Source of the DNA: UBA1562 sp041653955
GTDB lineage: Bacteria > Omnitrophota > Gorgyraeia > Gygaellales > Profunditerraquicolaceae
DNA length: 64,000 bases
NCBI GenBank assembly: GCA_041653955.1
Contig: JBAZEH010000006.1
Location: 1 to 64,000 of the forward strand
Direction: 5' to 3'
Shown here: positions 16,356 to 25,463 of the stretch, one piece after another
Numbering within the stretch: the first letter of the stretch is position 1
How the letters are laid out: the number at the start of each line of letters is the position of its first letter
Translations under genes and position numbers: made by a program
Notes under the pieces: generated by a model
Databases searched by the model: none
What the model was told of the DNA's origin: nothing
Seen by the model: the letters and a program-made list of their open reading frames with translations, nothing else

Positions 16356-19300
16356 ATGCCAAGACGCAAAGATATCAAAAAGGTTCTAATGATCGGATCC
16401 GGGCCCATAGTGATCGGCCAGGCCTGTGAATTTGATTATTCCGGCTCCCAGGCCTGCAAGGCCTTAAGAGAAGAGGGTTATTTTACTATATTGGTAAATT
16501 CTAATCCCGCCACGATAATGACCGATCCGGGCATGGCAGATGTCACTTATGTAGAACCGCTGACTGTTGAGGCGGTAACCAGCATTATCGCGAAAGAGCG
16601 CCCGGACGCGATATTGCCTACTCTCGGAGGGCAGACCGGCTTGAATCTCGCCTTCTTTTTGATGAAAAAAGGGATCCTGAAGAAATATGGTGTAGAATCG
16701 ATCGGCGCGCCGGTCGGGGCTATTGCCTGCGCGGAGGACAGGGACCTTTTCAAGAAGGCGATGCAGGAGATCGGCGTGGATGTGCCTAAGAGCGGAATAG
16801 CAACTACCGTTGGAGAAGGTATGCGTATCGGCCTGAATATCGGTTTTCCCTTGATCTTACGGCCCGCGTATTGTCTGGGGGGTAGCGGCAGCTCTACGGT
16901 ATACAATAAAGAGGAACTTGAAAGGTTTCTCAGCAAAGGTATTGAAACCAGCCCCGTGCATCAGGTGCTTGTAGAGCAGTCGGTCATGGGGTGGAAAGAG
17001 ATAGAATTTGAAGTAATGAGGGATTCGGCTGATAACGTGATCATGATCACATCTATGGAGAATGTTGACCCGATGGGCGTGCATACGGGAGATAGTATAG
17101 TGGTCGCTCCCAGCCAGACATTGACCGCGGAGGAATATACAGATTTCGTGAATTTATCCAAAAGGATAATACGGCGCATAGGGATTACCGGAGGCGGGGC
17201 GAATATCCAGTATGCCCAGAACCCCGATAACGGGCATATTGTTATAATAGAGGTAAACCCCAGGCTCTCCCGTTCATCGGCATTGGCCTCTAAGGCGACC
17301 GGCTTCCCGATCGCAAGGGTCGCAACAAAATTAGCCGTAGGCCTTACCCTGCCGGAAGTAATGAACCAGATCACCGGCAAGACCACTTCTTTCTTTGAAC
17401 CCACGGTAGACTACTGTGTTTTTAAGATATGCAGGTTTACCTTTGAGAAGTTCTCCCGATCAGAGCGCGTGTTGAATACTTCTATGAAGGCGGTAGGAGA
17501 AGCGATGTCCATAGGCCGTAATTTTAAAGAGGCCTTGCAGAAAGGTATACGTTCTACCGAGACCTCCCGCTACGGTTTTGGAGCAGACGGGAAAGACAAG
17601 ATCACCGACGATATGCTTGTCAGGCCCGATAACGGCCTGATGAAGCTCATAAGGGATAAGATCCGCGTGCCAAACGACGAGAGGTTATTTTATATAAGAT
17701 ATGGCCTGAAGGCAGGGTTATCAATAGATGATATTTACAGCCTTTCTAGGATAGACCGCTGGTTTTTAAGTGAGATGAAGGAATTGACCCAGATAGAGGA
17801 GCGTATAAAAAAATTCAGAGGCAATGACCCCGCCAAAGAGATCGGGATCCCGCCGGACATGCTGAAAGAGGCGAAGGCAAACGGTTTTTCCGACCGGCAG
17901 CTGGCGTATCTGTTAAATTCCAAGGAGGATAAGGTGCGAGAGTTCCGCAAAAAACAGGGTATTAAAGCAGTCTACAAGCTGGTGGATACCTGCGCGGGCG
18001 AGTTTCCGGCCAAACAGCCGTATTTTTATTCCACCCACGAGACGCAGGATGAGGCCAGGCCCGGGAAAAATAAGAAAGTAGTTATATTGGGGGGAGGCCC
18101 GAATCGTATCGGCCAGGGAATAGAGTTTGATTATTGCTGTTGCCACGCCGCCTACGCCCTTAAGGAGAAGGGGATAGACAGCATAATGGTGAATTGTAAC
18201 CCCGAGACGGTTTCAACCGACTACGACACTTCGGACCGTTTATATTTTGAGCCGCTCACCCAGGAGGATATCCTTAATATAATAGACCTGGAGAAACCCG
18301 CCGGAGTAATAGTCCAGTTTGGAGGGCAGACCCCCCTTAATCTTGCCGTCCCTTTACGCAAGGCGGGTGTTAATATATTGGGCACCAGCGCGGATAATAT
18401 AGATATCGCCGAAGACAGGAAAAGGTTCAAAGAGATGCTTAACAAATTAAACCTGCTTCAGCCTGATAACGGGACCGCCTTTAACTTCCAGGAAGCGAAA
18501 GAAGCAGCAAAAAAGATAGGCTATCCTGTCCTGGTCCGTCCTTCTTATGTGCTTGGCGGGAGGGCTATGGAGATCGTATATGATGAATCTACCCTGGAGC
18601 GTTTTATAAAAGAAGCGGCAGAGGTTTCCGGGGAACACCCTGTGCTTATAGATAAGTTCCTTGAAGACGCCATAGAGGTGGATGTGGATACCATAGGGGA
18701 TGGCGAGACCTTTGTTATCGGCGGGATAATGGAGCATATTGAAGAGGCCGGGATACATTCAGGGGATTCGGCGATGGCGCTTCCCCCTTATACATTATCG
18801 CAGGAGATACTGGATAAAGTGAGAGAAGCGACCTATAAGATGGCTAAAGAGCTGAATGTGGTCGGGCTGATGAACGTGCAATACGCGATAAGGGATAATA
18901 AGGTGTATGTTCTGGAGGTGAACCCGCGCGCCTCAAGGACGGTGCCATTTGTTTCCAAGGTAATAGGTATCCCGCTGGCTAAACTCGCCACAAAGGTTAT
19001 GCTGGGCGCGAAGCTGAAAGACCTGGGATTTACAAAAGAGATTATCCCTAAGCATGTGGCGGTGAAGGAATCCGTATTTCCGTTCGGGCGGTTCCCGGGG
19101 GTTGATATTATCCTGGGCCCGGAGATGAAATCTACCGGAGAGGTAATGGGCATAGATTCTGATTTCGGGCGCGCCTATATCAAAAGCCAGATTGCGGCCG
19201 GGCAGCGCCTGCCGCGCAAAGGGAATGTGTTTGTCTCAGTCAGAGATAAAGATAAAAGGGCGGTGGTATTTATCGCGAAGAAATTACGCGACTTAGGGTT

Positions 19301-19658
19301 TAAGATCTATGCTACTGCCGGGACAGCAAGCACGTTAGAGAAGAGCGATATCCCGGTTAAGTCTATGGTCAAAATCGCCGAGGGCAGGCCCAATATCCTG
19401 GATTTGATGAAAGACGGCAAGATCCAGTTAGTGATCAACACGCCTTCGGGCAGGATACCCCGGCAGGATGAGATCAAGATACGCTCGCAGGTCATACTTT
19501 ACAATATACCTTATACTACTACAATATCCGGGGCCCAGGCGACCGTCAACGGGATAGAGGCCCTGGTTAAGAAAGGGCTTGGGGTTAAATCGTTACAGGA
19601 GTATCATAGGAAAACAGGGAATGCAAAAAATAAAGATAAAAAGCGCAAGCCGCGTTGA
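16356..19658 (+). CDS. carB: Carbamoyl-phosphate synthase large chain
   Basis: 1100 residues, full length. Makes carbamoyl phosphate from bicarbonate, ammonia and two ATP. The first synthetase half begins with KKVLMIGSGPIVIGQACEFDYSG and contains GGQTGLNLA and EVNPRLSRSSALASKATGFP; the oligomerisation domain spans about 400-550; the second half repeats VVILGGGPNRIGQGIEFDYCC, FGGQTPLNLA and EVNPRASRTVPFVSK; the C-terminal MGS-like allosteric domain (YATAGTAST) ends near 1070. No catalytic loss is evident, in contrast to its CarA partner. The stop lies inside the following gene. Confidence 0.96.
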   Translation: MPRRKDIKKVLMIGSGPIVIGQACEFDYSGSQACKALREEGYFTILVNSNPATIMTDPGMADVTYVEPLTVEAVTSIIAKERPDAILPTLGGQTGLNLAFFLMKKGILKKYGVESIGAPVGAIACAEDRDLFKKAMQEIGVDVPKSGIATTVGEGMRIGLNIGFPLILRPAYCLGGSGSSTVYNKEELERFLSKGIETSPVHQVLVEQSVMGWKEIEFEVMRDSADNVIMITSMENVDPMGVHTGDSIVVAPSQTLTAEEYTDFVNLSKRIIRRIGITGGGANIQYAQNPDNGHIVIIEVNPRLSRSSALASKATGFPIARVATKLAVGLTLPEVMNQITGKTTSFFEPTVDYCVFKICRFTFEKFSRSERVLNTSMKAVGEAMSIGRNFKEALQKGIRSTETSRYGFGADGKDKITDDMLVRPDNGLMKLIRDKIRVPNDERLFYIRYGLKAGLSIDDIYSLSRIDRWFLSEMKELTQIEERIKKFRGNDPAKEIGIPPDMLKEAKANGFSDRQLAYLLNSKEDKVREFRKKQGIKAVYKLVDTCAGEFPAKQPYFYSTHETQDEARPGKNKKVVILGGGPNRIGQGIEFDYCCCHAAYALKEKGIDSIMVNCNPETVSTDYDTSDRLYFEPLTQEDILNIIDLEKPAGVIVQFGGQTPLNLAVPLRKAGVNILGTSADNIDIAEDRKRFKEMLNKLNLLQPDNGTAFNFQEAKEAAKKIGYPVLVRPSYVLGGRAMEIVYDESTLERFIKEAAEVSGEHPVLIDKFLEDAIEVDVDTIGDGETFVIGGIMEHIEEAGIHSGDSAMALPPYTLSQEILDKVREATYKMAKELNVVGLMNVQYAIRDNKVYVLEVNPRASRTVPFVSKVIGIPLAKLATKVMLGAKLKDLGFTKEIIPKHVAVKESVFPFGRFPGVDIILGPEMKSTGEVMGIDSDFGRAYIKSQIAAGQRLPRKGNVFVSVRDKDKRAVVFIAKKLRDLGFKIYATAGTASTLEKSDIPVKSMVKIAEGRPNILDLMKDGKIQLVINTPSGRIPRQDEIKIRSQVILYNIPYTTTISGAQATVNGIEALVKKGLGVKSLQEYHRKTGNAKNKDKKRKPR

Positions 19659-20019
19659 ATTGTTAGATATTACCGACAAGATAGCAGGCATTGTCTCGCA
19701 GGGCAGCGTTAAGGACGGTGTTTGCGTTTTGTTCTGCCCGCATACCACCGCCGGCCTGACTATTAATGAGAATGCCGATCCCTCCGTCAGGAAGGATATA
19801 ATCAATGCGTTGAATAAAATGGTGCCCGCGGATGCCGGCTATACGCATAGCGAAGGGAACTCCGACAGCCATATAAAATCTTCACTTTTTGGCCCGTCTT
19901 TAACCGTTATTATTGAAGGCGGGAGATTGGCGCTGGGCACCTGGCAGGGGATATATTTTTGCGAAGGGGACGGCCCCCGCTCAAGAGAGATCTGGATCAG
20001 GTTGATAGGGGGTAAGTGA
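19621..20019 (+). CDS. YjbQ/UPF0047 family protein
   Basis: 132 residues; ATG 19621 follows AGGAAAACAGGG and lies 38 bases inside the carB end. Motifs VLFCPHTTAGLTINENADPSV, HSEGNSDSHIKSSLFG and LGTWQGIYFCEGDGPR are the hallmark of UPF0047, a conserved cytoplasmic family with conserved His residues; some members can make thiamine phosphate in E. coli, but the true role is unsettled. Its stop overlaps the mutM start (TGATG). Confidence 0.9.
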   Translation: MQKIKIKSASRVELLDITDKIAGIVSQGSVKDGVCVLFCPHTTAGLTINENADPSVRKDIINALNKMVPADAGYTHSEGNSDSHIKSSLFGPSLTVIIEGGRLALGTWQGIYFCEGDGPRSREIWIRLIGGK

Positions 20020-20819
20020 TGCCGGAATTGCCCGAAGTAGAGACTGTAAAGAGGGAATTGGAGAAAGCGGTTTTAGGCAAAAAGATCGTTGAGGTTTGCG
20101 TGCATCATGCGGCTGTAATACGCGAACCCTCAGTGGGTAAGTTCAAAAAAGGTTTAAGAGGCGCGGTCATTAAAAAGGTTTTACGCATAGCCAAACTTTT
20201 GATCCTGGAGTTATCCGGTGGCAACTCCCTGGTGATCCATTTAAAGATGACCGGGCAACTGGTTTACCCGGGAGACGGCAGGAAAAGCCGTGTCAGTTTC
20301 AGGTTTTCAGACGGCACAGCGCTTGATCTTAATGACAGGCGTTTATTTGCCGAGCTTCGTCTTTTGGGTGACTGGCGCGCTCTAAAATTTATCCGGGGGC
20401 TTGGGCCTGAGCCTTTTGATTTATCCAGCGGCAGGTTTAAAGAGGTTTTGGGCCGTAAAAAGGGCAAGATCAAGCCTTTGCTCATGGACCAGTCTTTTAT
20501 CTCCGGCATAGGGAATCTGTATGCTGCTGAGGCGCTTTTCAGGGCCGGCATAGACCCGGCGAGGAGCGCGCAGGGCCTATCAGATAAAGAAAAAGAGCGT
20601 CTTTTGAAAGAGATAAAGGATACTTTAAGGGAGGCTATCCGGCATAAAGGTTCTTCCATAGATCAGTATGTTCAACTATCAGGCAGACCCGGAGGCTACC
20701 TTAAATACCATAAGGTATATGGCCGTCAGGGTAAGCCTTGTCCGGTATGCAAGGGGTTAATAAGGAGGGTCTCATTGGGTGGCCGCGGCACATATTTCTG
20801 CCCGCGCTGCCAGAAATAA
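20019..20819 (+). CDS. mutM: Formamidopyrimidine-DNA glycosylase (Fpg/MutM)
   Basis: Base-excision repair glycosylase/AP lyase for oxidised purines. The start ATG 20019 gives MPELPEVETVKREL, where Pro2 is the catalytic nucleophile and Glu3 the acid; an in-frame GTG three bases earlier would bury Pro2. DNA-binding residues lie in HLKMTGQL and ISGIGNLYAAEALF, and the C-terminal zinc finger is CPVCKG...YFCPRCQK. 266 residues. It is the second DNA-repair gene within the pyrimidine cluster. Confidence 0.96.
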   Translation: MPELPEVETVKRELEKAVLGKKIVEVCVHHAAVIREPSVGKFKKGLRGAVIKKVLRIAKLLILELSGGNSLVIHLKMTGQLVYPGDGRKSRVSFRFSDGTALDLNDRRLFAELRLLGDWRALKFIRGLGPEPFDLSSGRFKEVLGRKKGKIKPLLMDQSFISGIGNLYAAEALFRAGIDPARSAQGLSDKEKERLLKEIKDTLREAIRHKGSSIDQYVQLSGRPGGYLKYHKVYGRQGKPCPVCKGLIRRVSLGGRGTYFCPRCQK

Positions 20820-20822
20820 AAA

Positions 20823-21542
20823 ATGAAAAGAAGGCTTAAGGTAAACGGATTACTTATAGTTTTAGCTTTCGCAATACTTGTTTTATTCCCGGCCGTATTC
20901 TTGCGCAGGGCAAAGGATCCTTCCTTGGATGCGGTTGCGCAGATATCCGGGATCGTTTTTATTCTTCTGGGCCAGCTATTACGGACATCGGCCCGCGGTT
21001 ATAAATCCGAATACTCAAGAAACGGCCATATGCTGATACAGGGCGGCCCGTACTCCTTAAGCCGCAACCCGATGTATTTAGGTATACTATGCGTAGGCCT
21101 TGGTGTCGTGCTGGTGTTATTTGATTGGTGGATAGTCGCGGTTTTCCTTGCCATATTTATATGGCGGTATATATTCCTTATATTCAAGGAAGAGAAAAAG
21201 CTTTTGGTCATGTTTCCCGGAACATACCAGGCCTATATCAAGAAAGTGCCTCGTCTTTTTCCTTCGCTTTCCGAGATGCTGCAACGGGAGGTTTATGAAT
21301 ACCTGCCGTTAAAGATGGAGTGGCTAAAAAGAGAGATCGGCTCTATCTTGTTCTCGTTGCTTATTGTGCTTTTTTTGCGCGGCTGGAGGGATATCAGGCG
21401 TGAAGGTATAATGGCTTATGCGCAGGAAGCGGAATTATTTATCGGGGTAATTATATTATTCCTGTTTTTGGCCGCCTATCTGGTAAAACGCACGAATAAC
21501 CACAAAAAAGATGCTTCAATTAACCGCAAAGATACTTTATAA
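20823..21542 (+). CDS. Membrane methyltransferase of the ICMT/PEMT type
   Basis: 239 residues with about five membrane segments. The signature SRNPMYLGILCVGLG, then EEKKLLVMFPGTYQAYIKKVPRLFPSL, matches isoprenylcysteine carboxyl methyltransferase-like and phospholipid methyltransferase-like membrane enzymes (the RNPMYLG site and a Glu-Glu pair). The substrate cannot be told. After the domain, two more hydrophobic segments (about 177-190 and 205-225) are extra. The last 32 bases overlap the pyrK start. Confidence 0.8.
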   Translation: MKRRLKVNGLLIVLAFAILVLFPAVFLRRAKDPSLDAVAQISGIVFILLGQLLRTSARGYKSEYSRNGHMLIQGGPYSLSRNPMYLGILCVGLGVVLVLFDWWIVAVFLAIFIWRYIFLIFKEEKKLLVMFPGTYQAYIKKVPRLFPSLSEMLQREVYEYLPLKMEWLKREIGSILFSLLIVLFLRGWRDIRREGIMAYAQEAELFIGVIILFLFLAAYLVKRTNNHKKDASINRKDTL

Positions 21543-22287
21543 TAAGAAAGTTAAGGGCGATTATTTCTGTTTAGCTATGCGGGCTCCCTGGATAGCAAAG
21601 GAATCTGTCCCCGGGCAATTCCTTAATATTAAGGTAAGCGGGAGTTATGAGCCTTTATTGCGCAGGCCTTTTAGCATCCATAAGGCAGGAGGCCCGGATA
21701 TATGGATTCTTTATGAGGTGGTAGGTGAGGCTACCCGGATCTTGTCCGGACGTAAACCGGGAGAATATATAAACGTTATCGGACCCCTTGGCAAAGGTTT
21801 TGATTATACGTTGTCCGTTGCGGGCGATAGATTGTCTATTCTGACATCCGGAGGAATGGGTGTGGCGCCATTGCTTTTTCTGGCTGAAAAGCTTTCCAAG
21901 AGCAGGAAGTTGGCCCTGATCGGAGCGCGCGATAAGGAACATTTGTTATGTGAAAAAGAGCTTAAAGATTTAGGGTGCGCGGTCAGGGTCTCTACCGATG
22001 ACGGTTCAAGAGGATTCAAGGGTTATGTCGGAGATCTTTTAGAGAAAGAGCTATCGGATATGGGAGATACCCAGAGAGCCGTTATATATGCCTGCGGCCC
22101 GAGGCCCTTATTAAAGGAGATAAGCCGGGTCTCTAAAAAGCACGGGATCGCGGCGCAAATCTCCATGGAAGAGCATATGGCTTGCGGTATAGGCGCCTGT
22201 CTTGGCTGTGTGGTAAATACAAAAGAGGGATTCAAAAGGGCCTGCAAGGAAGGGCCTGTGTTTAATGCCGGAGAGGTCATCTGGTAG
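21511..22287 (+). CDS. pyrK: Dihydroorotate dehydrogenase B electron-transfer subunit
   Basis: 258 residues. FAD- and NAD-binding ferredoxin-reductase-like protein that passes electrons from PyrD to NAD+. The FAD motif is RRPFSIHKAG, the NAD-side loop is LTSGGMGVAPLLFLAEKL, and the C-terminal 2Fe-2S site has cysteines in CGIGACLGCVVNTK...RACKEGPVF. pyrD lies 1.5 kb downstream, separated by a glycosyltransferase and a small transporter-like gene. Confidence 0.94.
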   Translation: MLQLTAKILYNKKVKGDYFCLAMRAPWIAKESVPGQFLNIKVSGSYEPLLRRPFSIHKAGGPDIWILYEVVGEATRILSGRKPGEYINVIGPLGKGFDYTLSVAGDRLSILTSGGMGVAPLLFLAEKLSKSRKLALIGARDKEHLLCEKELKDLGCAVRVSTDDGSRGFKGYVGDLLEKELSDMGDTQRAVIYACGPRPLLKEISRVSKKHGIAAQISMEEHMACGIGACLGCVVNTKEGFKRACKEGPVFNAGEVIW

Positions 22288-22305
22288 GTAAAAATAGGAG
22301 GCACA

Positions 22306-23457
22306 ATGGCGTTCCCCAATCCTTTTGTCTCAATAATTATCCCGGTAAAGAACTTTGAGCGCACTATAGAGAAAACATTTGAATACCTGCTTGGCGTGGA
22401 TTACCCCCGTGATTCCTGGGAGTGGGTGATCGCCGATGGAGGGTCTATCGACAAGACCATAGAGATCATAAAAGACTGGCAAAAGAGATACCCCTTTATA
22501 AAATTGGTTGAGGTCCCTAACTGCCCTTCTCCGGGATTCGCGCGCAACAAGGCCCTTGAAGAGGTAAAAGGGGAGTTCCTCTTTTTTACCGATGCGGATT
22601 GCGCCCCTGATAAGAATTGGATCAGCGAGATGCTAAAGCATTTCGCCCGCGACCCCAAGATCGCCTGCGTAGGCGGAGAGGTATTTACGCTTAAAGTTGA
22701 TCCGGATAATTTAGTAGAAGCCTGGTGCCAGCATTTTCGCTTCAATATGGTTTCTCCCCGTTATGGCTTTATACGGGAAGGGTATTATCCTGATTTTCCG
22801 AAAGAGCCCGTGCCTTCCGATATCGGAGGGCATAAGGCGTATTTTTTCGGTACCTGCAATGTTGCCTATAGAAGGAGCGCGATGAAGGATATAGGCGCCA
22901 GGTTCTGGGATAGGCCCACAGGAGAGGATATGGACCTTAGCTATCAGCACAGGAGTAAAGGCTGGAAGTTTTATTTCGCGCCTCTCGCTAAAGTAGACCA
23001 TATGCACCGGGCGGATCTTAAGGCGCTAAGGAAGGTGTGGGTTACCTACGGGCAGGCACACCTTCCTTTAATAGATAAATACGTTAAGAAGAATGGATTG
23101 GAGATAATCCTGCAGTTTCTTAAGGGGAACCCTTCTTTTATGCTGCCTTTTCCCCTAAGGGGATTTATTTATCTGGGCAACTTCCATCTTATGCATATTT
23201 TTGCTTTCTTTTTTATCCTAGGGCTGATATTCAGCGTCGCCTGGGCAAGCCCTTTTTGGGTGATCTTTACCGTCGCCTCCCTGCTGCTTTCGGCCTACAC
23301 CGCTTATCAATACGTAAAATGGAACTTTGCGATGGAGCCAAAAAATGAATTCCCCAACTGGTGCAAGATGAAATACCTGACAAACCTTAGTTTTATCCAG
23401 GGCGGCCTGAAGGATTTTAAAAAATACAAGATACTGTGTATCGAACCCAGTTTTTAG
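22306..23457 (+). CDS. Family 2 glycosyltransferase with C-terminal membrane segments
   Basis: 383 residues after the ribosome binding site AGGAGG. The N-terminal GT-A domain opens with VSIIIPVKNFERTIEKTFEYLL and carries the nucleotide-sugar/metal motif FFTDADCAPD; GEDMDLSYQHRSKG matches the acceptor-side ED motif of GT2 enzymes. Two hydrophobic segments near residues 285-330 anchor the protein in the inner membrane. Substrate unknown; probably envelope polysaccharide. It interrupts the pyrimidine genes. Confidence 0.88.
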   Translation: MAFPNPFVSIIIPVKNFERTIEKTFEYLLGVDYPRDSWEWVIADGGSIDKTIEIIKDWQKRYPFIKLVEVPNCPSPGFARNKALEEVKGEFLFFTDADCAPDKNWISEMLKHFARDPKIACVGGEVFTLKVDPDNLVEAWCQHFRFNMVSPRYGFIREGYYPDFPKEPVPSDIGGHKAYFFGTCNVAYRRSAMKDIGARFWDRPTGEDMDLSYQHRSKGWKFYFAPLAKVDHMHRADLKALRKVWVTYGQAHLPLIDKYVKKNGLEIILQFLKGNPSFMLPFPLRGFIYLGNFHLMHIFAFFFILGLIFSVAWASPFWVIFTVASLLLSAYTAYQYVKWNFAMEPKNEFPNWCKMKYLTNLSFIQGGLKDFKKYKILCIEPSF

Positions 23458-23468
23458 GAGGGGATAAT

Positions 23469-23828
23469 ATGAATCCAGCATTATATATTATTGTGGGTTT
23501 AGCCGCGGGCGTATTCGCAGGGATGTTCGGCATAGGCGGGGGGACAGTGTTGATTCCTGCTCTGGTATACTTTTTTGGCCTGACGCAACACCAGGCGCAG
23601 GGGACTACATTGGCGATCATGATTCCTCCTATAGGGTTACTGGCGGCTATGCGTTATTATTATAGCGGTAATGTAAAACTGGGGATGGCGGGTTTTATCT
23701 GCCTGGGGTTTTTTGTGGGCGGTCTCTTGGGAGCGCATATGATCCAGGGGGTATCCGAGCTTGCCCTTAAAAGATTGTTCGGAGTTTTTCTCGCCTTTAT
23801 CGCCATAAGGATGATCCTGGGCAAATAA
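23469..23828 (+). CDS. Half-length TauE/SafE-type membrane protein
   Basis: 119 residues, start ATG 23469 after AGGAGGGG. GLAAGVFAGMFGIGGGTVLIPALVYFFG is the N-terminal signature of the TauE/SafE (DUF81) transporter family, followed by HQAQGTTLAIMIPP. The protein has about four membrane segments, where full-length members have eight in two repeats of about 120 residues. No second half is seen downstream, so it may work as a homodimer. Family members export sulfonates or sulfite-type anions; the substrate here is unknown. Confidence 0.82.
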   Translation: MNPALYIIVGLAAGVFAGMFGIGGGTVLIPALVYFFGLTQHQAQGTTLAIMIPPIGLLAAMRYYYSGNVKLGMAGFICLGFFVGGLLGAHMIQGVSELALKRLFGVFLAFIAIRMILGK

Positions 23829-23830
23829 AA

Positions 23831-24754
23831 ATGGCTGACTTAAATGTATCTATTGGCAACCTGGAACTGGAGAACCCGGTAATGGTCGCCTCGGGCACCT
23901 TCGGGTATGCCGGGGAATTCCGGGATTTTATGGAGCTGAAATCACTCGGGGCTATCGTTACCAAAACTATTACATTAGAATCCCGTCAGGGCAATCTGCC
24001 CCCGCGTACCTGCGAAACCCCGTCCGGCATGCTTAATTCCATAGGCCTTGAGAACCCGGGGATAGAGGGTTTCATCCGGGATAAACTTCCGGAATTGATA
24101 AGGATTGGCCCTCCTGTTATTGTTAGCATATCATCCGAGAACGACCCTAAAGAGTTTGTTGAGCTCGCAAGAAAATTAGAGAAAATAAAGGGTGTGGCTG
24201 CTTTAGAGCTGAATATATCCTGTCCCAATATTAAAAGCGCAAGGCGTAATGCGAGGTTGATATCCCAGGATCCTGCCGCTGCGTTTGCCGTGGTCAAGAG
24301 CGTGCGCAAGGCGACCAGGAAAACCATAATTACTAAACTATCACCGAACGTTACGGATATCGCGGAGATCGCCAAGGCGTGCGAAGATGCCGGGACAGAT
24401 GCCGTCAGCCTGGTTAACACTTTTTATGGCATGAGCATCAACATAAGGTCCGGAAGGCCCAGATTAGGCAGCGTGTCCGGGGGGTTAAGCGGCCCGGCGA
24501 TCAGGCCGATCGCGGTAAGGATGGTATGGGAGGCTTACCAGAAAATTAAAATCCCCATTATAGGGATGGGTGGTATAATGAATAGTGCCGACGCCATTGA
24601 ATTCTTCCTTGCAGGGGCATCCGCTATCAGCGTGGGCACGGCGAATTTTATTAATCCTGCCGCGAGTATCGAGGTCCTGGAAGGGATAAAAAAATATTTA
24701 AACAGGAACAAAGTCAAAGGTATAAAAGATCTTACGGGCAGCATTAAGATATGA
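23831..24754 (+). CDS. pyrD: Dihydroorotate dehydrogenase B, catalytic subunit (class 1B)
   Basis: 307 residues. Oxidises dihydroorotate to orotate with FMN. NPVMVASGTFGYAGEF at the N-terminus, the active-site Cys in LELNISCPNIK, the FMN-phosphate loops GGLSGPAIRPIAVRMVWEAY and IIGMGGI, and AISVGTANFINP are typical of the class 1B enzyme that works with PyrK and NAD+. It starts two bases after the previous stop and overlaps pyrF by four bases. Confidence 0.95.
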   Translation: MADLNVSIGNLELENPVMVASGTFGYAGEFRDFMELKSLGAIVTKTITLESRQGNLPPRTCETPSGMLNSIGLENPGIEGFIRDKLPELIRIGPPVIVSISSENDPKEFVELARKLEKIKGVAALELNISCPNIKSARRNARLISQDPAAAFAVVKSVRKATRKTIITKLSPNVTDIAEIAKACEDAGTDAVSLVNTFYGMSINIRSGRPRLGSVSGGLSGPAIRPIAVRMVWEAYQKIKIPIIGMGGIMNSADAIEFFLAGASAISVGTANFINPAASIEVLEGIKKYLNRNKVKGIKDLTGSIKI

Positions 24755-25431
24755 AATGCCGAAATAAAATAATCCTCGCCCTGGACGTAGATAACCGTAA
24801 AGAGGCGATGCGTTGGGTGAACCTGCTTTATCCTAAGGTCTCTGTTTTTAAGGTTGGCCTGAAACTATATACTGCCTGTGGGCCAGAGATCATAACGGCT
24901 ATCCGCAAGAAGGGCGCGCAGGTATTCCTGGACCTGAAATTCAATGATATACCGAACACGATGGCAGGCGCGGTCAAGGAGGCCTTAAAATACAGGGTTG
25001 GCATGCTCACAGTTCATGCCCTGGCAGGCCCGGAGGCGCTTAAGGCGGTAGCTGCTGTTGCCCGCGGCAGCAGGACAAAGATATTGGGCGTAACTCTACT
25101 TACCAGCATATGCGGACATTTTTTAAAGGGCCTGGGGATCATGAGGAGCGTATCGGATGAGGTCTTGTATCTGGCGAAAATGGCGAAAAGGTGCGGGCTA
25201 GACGGCATAGTATCATCTGCGCAGGAAGCGAAGATGGTCAGAAGTTCTTTAGGGAAGAATTTTATTATAGTTACTCCCGGGATAAGGCCCGGTAAATTTT
25301 CCAGCGGCGACCAGAAGAGGGTTACGACCCCGCAAGAAGCAATTAAAGCCGGGGCTGATTTTTTAGTAATAGGTAGGCCTGTTTTAGAGGCCAGGGATCC
25401 AGTTGCTGTACTGAAAGAATTATCCGGTTGA
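24751..25431 (+). CDS. pyrF: Orotidine 5'-phosphate decarboxylase
   Basis: 226 residues. Last step to UMP. The N-terminus IILALDVDNRKEA and the catalytic FLDLKFNDIPNT (Asp-Lys-x-x-Asp) identify the enzyme; TPGIRP and FLVIGRPVLEA are the phosphate-binding loops. It ends the pyrimidine set; the orotate phosphoribosyltransferase gene pyrE that should precede it in the pathway is not in the window. The V-type ATPase genes follow closely. Confidence 0.95.
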   Translation: MKCRNKIILALDVDNRKEAMRWVNLLYPKVSVFKVGLKLYTACGPEIITAIRKKGAQVFLDLKFNDIPNTMAGAVKEALKYRVGMLTVHALAGPEALKAVAAVARGSRTKILGVTLLTSICGHFLKGLGIMRSVSDEVLYLAKMAKRCGLDGIVSSAQEAKMVRSSLGKNFIIVTPGIRPGKFSSGDQKRVTTPQEAIKAGADFLVIGRPVLEARDPVAVLKELSG

Positions 25432-25463
25432 ATTCCAATCAACATATTAAGCGGGAGATAGAG

